In this document: in pieces, positions 1 to 5,885 of the stretch
Layout: every line of letters starts with the position of its first letter
Position numbering within the stretch: position 1 is the stretch's first letter
From: Acidimicrobiia bacterium
GTDB lineage: Bacteria > Actinomycetota > Acidimicrobiia > Acidimicrobiales > AC-14
Assembly (NCBI GenBank): GCA_019244985.1
Contig: JAFASB010000351.1
Coordinates: 1-6,547 of the forward strand
DNA length: 6,547 bases
Reading direction: 5' to 3'
Made by a program: the position numbers and the translations under genes
Notes under the pieces: generated by a model
Told to the model about the DNA's origin: nothing
The model's database searches: none
The model's input: only the letters and a program-made list of their open reading frames with translations

Positions 1-1368
1 GGATACCGCAACGAGATGTTGATCATGCAGTCGACCGGTGGCGTGATGCCGCCGGACTACGTCGCCCGCCGGGCGGTCACGCTGCTGGGAAGCGGCCCGA
101 CGGGTGGCGTCATGGGCGCGTCGCTCGCCGCTCAGCGCAGCGGCATCCGCGACTTTGTCGCCGTCGACATGGGCGGCACGTCCTACGACGTGTGCCTCGT
201 CCGCGGCGGTCAACCCGAGATCAAGACCGACTGGAACTGGCGGTACCGCTACTACATCGGCCTGCCCATGGTGGACGTGCAGAGCGTCGGCGCCGGCGGC
301 GGGTCGATCGCCCAGGTACGCCAAGGTGCCCTGCTGGTTGGCCCCGACAGCGCCGGCAGCCAGCCGGGACCCGCGTGCTACGGCCGCGGCGGCATCCACG
401 CCACCGTCACCGACGCAGATGCCGTGCTCGGCTACCTGCCCGCCACCGGCTTCGCCGGGGGTCGGATGACCCTCGACGTCGACGCCGCCCGTGAGGCCAT
501 CCAGCGCGACGTCGCCGACCCGCTCGGCATCGACGTCGTCGACGCTGCGTGGGGCATCGAGCGCATCGTCAACGCCAACATGGCCAACGCCGTGCGCAAG
601 GTCCTGTCGACACATGGCGCCGACCCGCGGGACCTGGCGATGATCGCCTATGGCGGCAACGGCCCCGTGCACGCGTGGGCCCAGGCGCCCGAACTGGGCG
701 TGCGCCGGATCCTGGTGCCGAAGGCCGCGCCCGCGTTCAGCGCCCTCGGCTTGCTCGTCGCCGACTATCTGGTCGACCTGGTCCGGGCGTACGTCGTGCC
801 GCTGTCGCAGGTCGACGTCGGCCGGGTGACCACCCTGATGAGCGAGTTGCTCGACGAGGCCAACAAGGAGCTCGAGCCCGCCAACCTCGACGCCGGCCAG
901 GTCAGCACCGAGCTCTACGCCCAGATGTGTTACCCGGGCCAGAACTTCGACATGAGCGTGCCTGTGCCCGAGGGGGCGGCCCTGACCGAGGCCGGGCTGC
1001 TCGACCTGGCCGGTCGCTTCCACTCCCAGCACGAGGCCGAGCGGGGCTTCTCGTTCCCGGCCCAGCAGCCGCTGCTCCGCGGCGTCCGCCTCATCGCCAA
1101 GGGGTTCACGCCCAAGCCGGGTCGCTTGGCCGAGCCCGGCGACGTGGCCGATCCCGAGCAGGCCCGCAAGAGCACGAGGCCCGTGCACTTCGGTCACGAG
1201 TTCCTCGACACGCCGGTCTACGACGGTGCCCGGCTGGCCCCGGGCGCCACCATCAACGGGCCGGCCCTCGTCGAGGAACCCTTCACCGTCGTCGTCGTCG
1301 CCCCCAACAGCTCGCTCACCCTCGACGAGCACGGCAACTACGACATCACCGTTGGCTGGAACGAATGA
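1..1368 (+). CDS. Hydantoinase/oxoprolinase (HyuA) family protein, 5'-truncated by the window edge
   Basis: The reading frame is open from base 1 (Gly-Tyr-Arg-Asn-Glu precede the first Met at 16), so the true start lies upstream and 455 C-terminal residues are visible. Family landmarks are in the expected order: MQSTGGVM near residues 9-16, GSGPTGGVMGA (30-40), the phosphate-binding DMGGTSYDV (56-64), LPMVDVQSVGAGGGSIA (88-104), GSQPGPACYGRGG (119-131), TDADAVLGY (137-145) and AYGGNGPVHA (216-225). The C-terminal domain has the YPGQNFDM stretch. The family comprises ATP-dependent enzymes such as N-methylhydantoinase A, 5-oxoprolinase, caprolactamase and the large subunits of acetone and acetophenone carboxylases; most are cytosolic and many pair with a HyuB subunit. 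No HyuB is visible here, though it may lie upstream. The stop overlaps the next start (ATGA at 1365-1368), implying translational coupling. The family call is secure, but the substrate cannot be read from the sequence. The coupled carbonic anhydrase two genes on makes a bicarbonate-using carboxylase worth considering. Confidence 0.93.
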   Translation, partial: GYRNEMLIMQSTGGVMPPDYVARRAVTLLGSGPTGGVMGASLAAQRSGIRDFVAVDMGGTSYDVCLVRGGQPEIKTDWNWRYRYYIGLPMVDVQSVGAGGGSIAQVRQGALLVGPDSAGSQPGPACYGRGGIHATVTDADAVLGYLPATGFAGGRMTLDVDAAREAIQRDVADPLGIDVVDAAWGIERIVNANMANAVRKVLSTHGADPRDLAMIAYGGNGPVHAWAQAPELGVRRILVPKAAPAFSALGLLVADYLVDLVRAYVVPLSQVDVGRVTTLMSELLDEANKELEPANLDAGQVSTELYAQMCYPGQNFDMSVPVPEGAALTEAGLLDLAGRFHSQHEAERGFSFPAQQPLLRGVRLIAKGFTPKPGRLAEPGDVADPEQARKSTRPVHFGHEFLDTPVYDGARLAPGATINGPALVEEPFTVVVVAPNSSLTLDEHGNYDITVGWNE

Positions 1369-2429
1369 ATGTCGGGTGCTTCTCGCTGATGCAGTGGCCC
1401 CAGGACCGAAGCGCGTCCCGGGTGTTCGGCGACGAGATCGCCCAAGCGGTCGAGGCCGAGCGCCTGGGCTACGACCGGGCGTGGTTCGCCGAGCACCACT
1501 TCAGCCGCTACGGCATCGACCCCGCCCTCCACCTCACGGTCGCCAACGTCGCAGCCCGCACCAGCCGCATCCGCCTGGGGACGGCGGTCACCGTGCTCCC
1601 CTTCCTGCCGCCGATCCGCGCCGCCGAAGAGTTGGCGACGCTCGACATCCTCTCCAACGGCCGCATCGACTGGGGCGTCGGCCGCGGCTACCAGCGCCAC
1701 GAGTTCGACGCCTTCGAGGTGCCCATCACCGAGAGCCGCTCGCGGTTCGAGGAGTCGCTCGAGATCATCTTCCGAGCGTGGCAGGACGGCCCGTTCGAGC
1801 ACCACGGCGAGCACTGGAACTTCGACCTGGTCGAGGTGCTGCCCAAGCCCGTGCAGCAACCCCGGATCCCGACCTACATCGCGGCCATCAGCCCCGAATC
1901 CTGCCGGTGGGCGGCGTCGAAGGGCCTCCCCCTTCTCGCCGACCAGTTCTCGCCGTTCGAGCGGCTGGCCGACGGCCGCAAGATCTACGGCGACGCGTTC
2001 GCGCAAGCAGGCCACACCGGAGCGGTCCCCGAAGCGGTTGTGCTGCGGCAGGTCTTCGTCGGCCGGACGCGAGAGGAAGCACGGGAGATCGCCATCCCCG
2101 GACTGCTCTGGTACTACCGGATGCTCGCCAAGGTCGGCTCGCCGGCCCGCCACGGCGAAGAGCTGCCCGAGACATACGAGGCCTACAAGGTCTTCGCCAT
2201 GGTCAGCGGCATGGCCGAGGGGACCGAGGACGACTTCGTCGACTTCCTGCTCGACGAGGTGGCGATCGCCGGCGACGCCGCCGAGGTCACCGATCGGCTG
2301 ACCGGCCTGAGCGAGGCCGGCTACCCGTCGGTCATCTGCTGGATGAACTTCGGCGGCCTCCAGCACGACGACACGCTGGCGTCGATGCGCCGCCTGATCG
2401 ACGACGTCGCTCCCAACCTGCCGCGTTGA
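1365..2429 (+). CDS. Luciferase-like monooxygenase (LLM class, flavin or F420 dependent)
   Basis: This is a 354-residue protein of the bacterial-luciferase TIM-barrel superfamily and near the usual length. The start is the ATG of the ATGA overlap with the HyuA-family stop. It gives the expected N-terminal beta strand (MNVGCFSLMQWP), and the frame upstream of it looks non-coding. Recognisable features are LGYDRAWFAEHHF (residues 34-46), with the EHH (43-45) typical of LuxA-like proteins; the second and third barrel strands with RIRLGTAVTVLP (68-79); LDILSNGRIDWGVGRGY (93-109), which forms part of the cofactor-binding region; and a helical C-terminus with AGDAAEV near residue 304. Members use FMNH2 or reduced F420 to oxidise or reduce small organic substrates in the cytosol. 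Sequence alone does not settle which cofactor, or whether it is a true monooxygenase. No strong Shine-Dalgarno lies ahead of the start, which fits coupling to HyuA. It probably acts in the same catabolic or modification pathway as its neighbours (inference). Confidence 0.92.
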   Translation: MNVGCFSLMQWPQDRSASRVFGDEIAQAVEAERLGYDRAWFAEHHFSRYGIDPALHLTVANVAARTSRIRLGTAVTVLPFLPPIRAAEELATLDILSNGRIDWGVGRGYQRHEFDAFEVPITESRSRFEESLEIIFRAWQDGPFEHHGEHWNFDLVEVLPKPVQQPRIPTYIAAISPESCRWAASKGLPLLADQFSPFERLADGRKIYGDAFAQAGHTGAVPEAVVLRQVFVGRTREEAREIAIPGLLWYYRMLAKVGSPARHGEELPETYEAYKVFAMVSGMAEGTEDDFVDFLLDEVAIAGDAAEVTDRLTGLSEAGYPSVICWMNFGGLQHDDTLASMRRLIDDVAPNLPR

Positions 2430-2977
2430 CGAGCGACGAGGCCATCGAGCGTCTGCGAGCGGGGAATCAGCGGTTCGCAAGCGGGGCGACCGAAGCCCCT
2501 CGCCGCGACGCGCGCCGGCGCAGCGAGCAGGCCGAAGGCCAGACGCCGTTCGCGGTGATCCTCGGGTGCGCCGACTCGCGCGTGCCGCCGGAGATTCTTT
2601 TCGACCAAGGGATCGGCGACCTCTTCCCGGTGCGCGTGGCCGGGAACGTCGCCGTCGAAGACATCACCCTTGGCAGCATCGAGTTCGGCGTCGCCGTGTT
2701 GGGCTGCCCGCTGCTGATGGTGCTCGGGCACGAAAGCTGCGGCGCGGTGAAGGGGGCCGTCGAGGGTGTCGGCGGCCGTTACCTCGGCCCGCTCGTCGCA
2801 CCGATCGTTCCCGCGGTCGACGCCGTTCGGGACACCGCTGAGGACATCGTCGCCGCCGCCGTCGACGAGAACGTGCGCCGGCAGGTCCGGGCCCTATCGG
2901 AGATCTTCCCGGACGTCACCGTCGTCGGTGCTCGCTACGAGCTGCGCACCGGGCAGGTCGAGCTGCTCACTCGTTGA
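2426..2977 (+). CDS. Beta-class carbonic anhydrase, TTG start
   Basis: It catalyses reversible hydration of CO2 to bicarbonate in the cytosol. The 183-residue protein has the beta-class zinc site: Cys48, Asp50 and Arg52 in GCADSRVPPE, then His102 and Cys105 in GHESCGAVKG. Cys48, His102 and Cys105 are the expected zinc ligands, and Asp50-Arg52 the catalytic dyad. RVAGN (70-74) and SIEFGV (84-89) are also family-typical. The start is taken as TTG at 2426, overlapping the previous stop (TTGA). It gives the family-like N-terminus TSDEAIERLRAGNQRFASG, and no ATG or GTG occurs in this frame between the end of the luciferase-like gene and the zinc-site region. There is no recognisable ribosome-binding site, so translation probably depends on reinitiation after the upstream gene. 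The 3' end overlaps the convergent AarF-like gene by 11 bp. No signal peptide is seen. The enzyme call is secure; a role supplying bicarbonate to a HyuA-type carboxylase is inference. Confidence 0.94.
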   Translation: MTSDEAIERLRAGNQRFASGATEAPRRDARRRSEQAEGQTPFAVILGCADSRVPPEILFDQGIGDLFPVRVAGNVAVEDITLGSIEFGVAVLGCPLLMVLGHESCGAVKGAVEGVGGRYLGPLVAPIVPAVDAVRDTAEDIVAAAVDENVRRQVRALSEIFPDVTVVGARYELRTGQVELLTR

Positions 2978-4466
2978 ACAGCGAGATCTCCTGCTCGTAC
3001 TTGGCCGCGAAGTACTGGAAGATGGGGTCGACCTCGCCCAGCAGGTTGAGGTCGGGCGCCAGAGTGGCGGACAGCCCGTTCAGGTAGAGCAGGTTCTTGA
3101 AGAACAGCACGAGCTCCTTGGGCAGGCGGAGCCCGTGGGCGACGAGGATGCGCATCGCCGTGCCCATGCCCTCCACGATCTGCTCGTGGGTGATCACCGC
3201 ATCGTGGTGCTCGGCGTCGAGGGCCTCGAGCTCGGCGGCGAGGGCGACTACGTCGGTATCGGGCGGGACGGCCCCGAACTTCCGCATCGCCTCGAGCTGA
3301 GCTTGGGCATCCCACGTACCCACTCCCACCATGAACTGCACGAGCGCGGCGCGCTGTCGGGCATCGAGGCGGCCGACGATGCCGAAGTCGAGGAGCACGA
3401 AGCGACCGTCGGGCTCGAGGAAGACGTTTCCGGCGTGCAGGTCGCCGTGGAAGATCCCGTAGACGAGCGTGTGCTCGAGCACGCCCTGAATGCCGAGCCT
3501 GATGATCGCTGCCGGGTCGACATCAGCGTCGAGGTTGCCGGCGGCGTCGGTGTAACGACGGCCAGGTAGGCGCTCCATGACCAGCACCCGCGGCGTGACC
3601 AGTCCGGGCACCGGCCGCGGGATACGCAGACTCCCGAACATGCCGGCGTCCTCGCTGGCGAGTCCGACCTCCACCATGTTCAGGGCCTCGAGGCGGAAGT
3701 CCATCTCCTCGAGCACGAGCTCGGCGAACAGCTCGACGAACCCGCGAGCATTTGCGGCGCGCACGGCGCCGCTCCGGGCCTCGCCGAACGCGGCGAGGAG
3801 AGCCATGGCGCGCACGTCGGCTTCGAACTGGCGGCGCAGCCCCGGGCGGCGCACCTTGACGACGACGTCGGCCCCAGTTTCCCTCAATCTGGCGCTGTGC
3901 ACCTGGGCGATCGAGGCCGAGGCGATCGGCTTCTCACTGAAGGACTCGAAGACCTCGTCGATCGGACGCCTCAACTCGCGTTCGACGATGCGGCGAACGG
4001 TCGAGGTCCGTACCGGCGGCACCTGGTCCCGGCACCAGGCGAAGGCGTCGACGACCTCGTCGGGCAGCAGGCCCTGGGCAGTGGCGATGAACTGCCCGAG
4101 CTTGACGTAGACGGGACCCGAATCGCGCACCAACTGCTGGGCCCGGTCGACGGCAGCCTTCACGCGCGCGTCGTCGCGCTCGCCGTACACGGCCGACCGG
4201 TACACCGCACGGCCCAGGTCGGCGGTGGCCCACGCTGCGGCTGCACCGATCACACGGCCCGCGACTTCGGCGAGCCGCCCGATCCCCGCGGGGTGCAGCG
4301 CGGGCCGCGCCAGCGCCCTCGCCTGTCGGAGGAGTCGGGCCCGCTGGGCGGGCAGGACCTGCAGCCAATCGTCGACCTGCTCGTCGAGCCCGGGCACGTC
4401 GGCCACCCACGACGAGTGCGGCAGCATCTCGGCCGCCGATCGGATCGGCGGGACGACGTCGCTCAT
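2967..4466 (-). CDS. ABC1/AarF/UbiB family protein kinase-like ATPase
   Basis: From the ATG at 4466 the protein has 499 residues. All signature motifs of the ABC1/UbiB atypical kinase family are present: KLGQ (122-125), followed by QGLLPDEV; the alanine-rich loop ASASIAQVH (182-190), replacing the usual glycine-rich loop; VVVKVRRPG with the putative ATP-contacting Lys204; the conserved Glu in LEEMDF (about 253-254); the catalytic-loop HGDLHAGN (340-347); and LLDFG with the metal-binding DFG (360-362). UbiB/COQ8 proteins support ubiquinone synthesis and lipid or quinone homeostasis through ATPase activity; in actinobacteria the role is poorly defined and may concern menaquinone or lipid metabolism. 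The C-terminal hydrophobic helices of E. coli UbiB are not evident, so it may be soluble or peripheral. The frame stays open upstream to a TTG at 4550, but that extension runs through the palindromes and the structured element, so ATG 4466 is preferred. A TTG at 4475 is another option. The 3' end overlaps the carbonic anhydrase gene tail to tail. Confidence 0.93.
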   Translation of the reverse strand: MSDVVPPIRSAAEMLPHSSWVADVPGLDEQVDDWLQVLPAQRARLLRQARALARPALHPAGIGRLAEVAGRVIGAAAAWATADLGRAVYRSAVYGERDDARVKAAVDRAQQLVRDSGPVYVKLGQFIATAQGLLPDEVVDAFAWCRDQVPPVRTSTVRRIVERELRRPIDEVFESFSEKPIASASIAQVHSARLRETGADVVVKVRRPGLRRQFEADVRAMALLAAFGEARSGAVRAANARGFVELFAELVLEEMDFRLEALNMVEVGLASEDAGMFGSLRIPRPVPGLVTPRVLVMERLPGRRYTDAAGNLDADVDPAAIIRLGIQGVLEHTLVYGIFHGDLHAGNVFLEPDGRFVLLDFGIVGRLDARQRAALVQFMVGVGTWDAQAQLEAMRKFGAVPPDTDVVALAAELEALDAEHHDAVITHEQIVEGMGTAMRILVAHGLRLPKELVLFFKNLLYLNGLSATLAPDLNLLGEVDPIFQYFAAKYEQEISLFNE

Positions 4467-4470
4467 CGCC

Positions 4471-4516
4471 GTCAAGCTTGCCTTGACGCTGCCTGCGATG
4501 TCAAGCGTTGGTTGAC
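4471..4516. promoter_or_regulatory. Paired palindromes GTCAA-N7-TTGAC, candidate operator
   Basis: Two palindromes of the same design lie immediately upstream of the AarF-like ATG. GTCAA at 4471-4475 pairs with TTGAC at 4483-4487, and GTCAA at 4500-4504 pairs with TTGAC at 4512-4516. Both have 7-bp spacers of unrelated sequence, and the copies are 29 bp apart, close to three helical turns. The second extends to TGTCAA/TTGACA (4499-4517). A further lone TTGAC half-site is at 4536-4540. The arrangement resembles a tandem binding site for a dimeric regulator. I do not recognise the regulator, and no regulator gene is in the window. Because TTGACA is also a sigma-70 -35 hexamer, promoter overlap is possible, but no convincing -10 box was found at the right spacing. 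Confidence 0.45.
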
Positions 4517-4591
4517 AAACACCTCCGATCTTGAATTGACAGGTCGCCAAACGTGGGCATACCGCTCACGGGCACAACATCGGAGGTGTTT
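4517..4591 (-). repeat. Structured ~75-nt intergenic element, copy B (unrecognised family)
   Basis: On the minus strand this 75-nt segment is bounded by a perfect 13-bp inverted repeat, AAACACCTCCGAT at the 5' end (4591-4579) and ATCGGAGGTGTTT at the 3' end (4529-4517), enclosing 49 nt. It is homologous to copy A at 5762-5835: 33 of the first 47 positions match without gaps when aligned by eye, including the interior motifs GTTG.GC.CGTG and CGTTTG.CG. The outer stems pair fully in both copies although stem positions 5 and 6 differ. The element starts 21 nt after the acyl-CoA dehydrogenase stop and ends 50 nt before the AarF-like ATG. Its 3' arm carries GGAGGTG and its 5' arm CACCTCC, which resembles the 3' end of 16S rRNA. 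A possible inner hairpin pairs CGTG with CACG around GC-GGTAT-GC. It could be a cis-regulatory RNA, a small RNA or a dispersed folding repeat; the strand is assigned from the flanking genes. Confidence 0.6.
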
Positions 4592-4612
4592 CGATAGTCG
4601 GACGGGTTGGCG

Positions 4613-5746
4613 TCAGCGGGGGAGGCCGAGGATGCGGTCGCCGATGATCGTGCGCTGGACCTCGGACGTGCCGCCGGCGATGCTCGCCGCCTTCGACCAC
4701 AACCACTGCCGCTGCCATTTCCCCCACAGCGGCGAGTCGGGGTCGACGAGGTCGAGGGCCGCTTCGGACAGGTGCTGGGTGAGATCCGTCCACGCCAACT
4801 TCACCCAGCTGGACTCGGGACCGGGCTGCTCTCCCCTGGCGAGCCGCGACAACGTCCGCCAGTTGTGGAGTCGGAGCACGGCGAGCTCGACGTAGGCCTG
4901 GGCCAGTTCATCGACAACGGGCGGCTCGTCAAGCTTGCCCCGGCGCGCCGCCTCGGCCCACAGCTCGGCGAGGTACACCTCGTGCACGACCTGTTCCTTG
5001 AAAGGGAAGTTGGTGCCGCGCTCGTGCGCCAGCGTTGTGTTGGCCACCGACCAGCCCTGATTCAGATCGCCGACGAGATGGTGGGCGGGGACGTAGACCT
5101 CGTCGAGGAACACCTCGTTGAACTCGGCCTCGCCCGTGATCTGCCGCAACGGTCGTACGTCGATCCCGTCGGACTGCATGTCAACCACGAGATACGAGAT
5201 GCCCTTGTGCTTCGGCGCGTCGGGGTCGGTGCGAGCCAGGCAAATCCCCCACCGGGCGTACTGGGCGTACGACGTCCACACCTTCTGGCCGCTGAGCAGC
5301 CAGCCGTCGTCCGCGGGCACGGCGCGGGTCGTCAGCGATGCCAGGTCAGAGCCCGCACCGGGCTCGCTGAACAGCTGACACCAGATCTCCTCGGCGGTGA
5401 GGATCTTGGCCAGCCAGCGCTCCTTCTGCTCCGGTGTGCCGTGGGCGAGAAGCGTGGGGCCCGAAAGGTTGAGGCCCACGCGGTTGATCAGCTGAGGCGC
5501 ACGCGCCCGGGCGTACTCGGCGTTGAACAGCGCGACCTGCACGGGCGACGCGCCGCGGCCGCCGTACTCGCTCGGCCAGTGCAGGCCGACCCAGCGCTCG
5601 CCCGCCAGGCGGGCCTGCCACTCACGGCCCCATTCGACTTCGTCGTCGAAGGTGGCGAAGGTCGGTACGTCGCCGAGATTGGCGGCCAACCAGGCCCGCA
5701 CCTCGGCGGCGAACGCCTGCTCCTCGGTGCTGAACGACAGGTCCAC
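4613..5746 (-). CDS. Acyl-CoA dehydrogenase family protein (FadE-like)
   Basis: This 377-residue flavoprotein has the normal length for an acyl-CoA dehydrogenase, the enzyme class that introduces the alpha,beta double bond into acyl-CoA and passes electrons to ETF. The start is GTG at 5746, giving the family-typical N-terminus VDLSFSTEEQAFAAEVRAWL. The frame continues open upstream through the structured element, but no other plausible start is near. Landmarks are WPSEYGGRG (57-65); the FAD/substrate motif QLFSEPGAGSDLASL (124-138); GQKVWTSYA (153-161), with the flavin-contacting WTS; FNEVFLDEVYVP (209-220); and the C-terminal SIAGGTSEVQRTIIGDRILGLP (355-376). At the position of the catalytic Glu of medium-chain enzymes (E in YEGT) there is Gly358, as in many actinobacterial FadE proteins. 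The base must therefore lie elsewhere, or the protein works with a partner subunit. The upstream gene is a CoA ligase, so it may act on the acyl-CoA that ligase makes. The true substrate is unknown. Confidence 0.93.
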   Translation of the reverse strand: MDLSFSTEEQAFAAEVRAWLAANLGDVPTFATFDDEVEWGREWQARLAGERWVGLHWPSEYGGRGASPVQVALFNAEYARARAPQLINRVGLNLSGPTLLAHGTPEQKERWLAKILTAEEIWCQLFSEPGAGSDLASLTTRAVPADDGWLLSGQKVWTSYAQYARWGICLARTDPDAPKHKGISYLVVDMQSDGIDVRPLRQITGEAEFNEVFLDEVYVPAHHLVGDLNQGWSVANTTLAHERGTNFPFKEQVVHEVYLAELWAEAARRGKLDEPPVVDELAQAYVELAVLRLHNWRTLSRLARGEQPGPESSWVKLAWTDLTQHLSEAALDLVDPDSPLWGKWQRQWLWSKAASIAGGTSEVQRTIIGDRILGLPR

Positions 5747-5761
5747 GCATGTCTGACTACC

Positions 5762-5835
5762 AAACCTCTCCGTTGTTCGAAAAGTGCCCGGCAAACGGGT
5801 ACGAACGGAGCACGCGCCCAACTTCGGAGAGGTTT
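5762..5835 (-). repeat. Structured ~75-nt intergenic element, copy A (unrecognised family)
   Basis: This 74-nt minus-strand segment has a perfect 11-bp outer stem, AAACCTCTCCG (5835-5825) with CGGAGAGGTTT (5772-5762), enclosing 52 nt. Compared with copy B, stem pair 5 is C-G instead of A-T and pair 6 is T-A instead of C-G, so both changes keep pairing. The interior shares GTTG.GC.CGTG and CGTTTG.CG with copy B. Possible inner pairings include CCCG-TTTGC-CGGG and GTTCG with CGAAC, which can nest together, or alternatively GTGC with GCAC. These inner folds are not clearly shared with copy B. The element begins 50 nt after the CoA-ligase stop and ends 15 nt before the GTG of the acyl-CoA dehydrogenase. 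The GGAGAGG in its 3' arm is the best Shine-Dalgarno-like sequence ahead of that GTG, although the 18-nt gap is longer than usual. Confidence 0.6.
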
Positions 5836-5844
5836 TGAGGCGCC

Positions 5845-5870
5845 GGCCGCTCCCGCCGCCGCAAGCGGCC
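5845..5870 (-). terminator. GC-rich hairpin after the CoA-ligase gene, possible terminator
   Basis: GGCCGCT at 5845-5851 and AGCGGCC at 5864-5870 form a perfect 7-bp stem with a 12-nt loop, 15 nt beyond the CoA-ligase stop. A competing shorter hairpin (GCCG-CTTG-CGGC on the minus strand) uses the same 5' side. No U-tract follows on the minus strand, so a classical intrinsic terminator is not supported. It could still slow or end transcription before the structured element. Confidence 0.3.
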
Positions 5871-5885
5871 CTCCCCCGTCGATTA

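Noticed and set aside
1338..2480. Long antisense open frame of 380 codons opposite the luciferase-like gene
   Set aside because: It is low in complexity and matches no family motif. It is explained by high-GC codon bias of the sense gene.
4471..4522. Short leader peptide from GTG at 4522 ending at a TGA just before the AarF-like ATG
   Set aside because: The GTG lies inside the only ribosome-binding-like sequence (GGAGGTG), and the 16-codon peptide has no regulatory codon run.
4517..4591. tRNA gene, because of the ~75-nt length and closed stem
   Set aside because: The closing stem is too long (13 bp), there is no GGTTCGA-type T loop, and no cloverleaf could be drawn.
4517..4591. Simple intrinsic terminator after the acyl-CoA dehydrogenase gene
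   Set aside because: The loop is about 50 nt and shares sequence with copy A, and there is no U-tract after the stem. Transcription may still be affected, but this is not the standard form.
5762..5835. Integron attC site
   Set aside because: One GTTGGGC/GCCCAAC box matches the core-site consensus in copy A, but no partner box lies at the right end. Copy B breaks the consensus, and no integrase is present.
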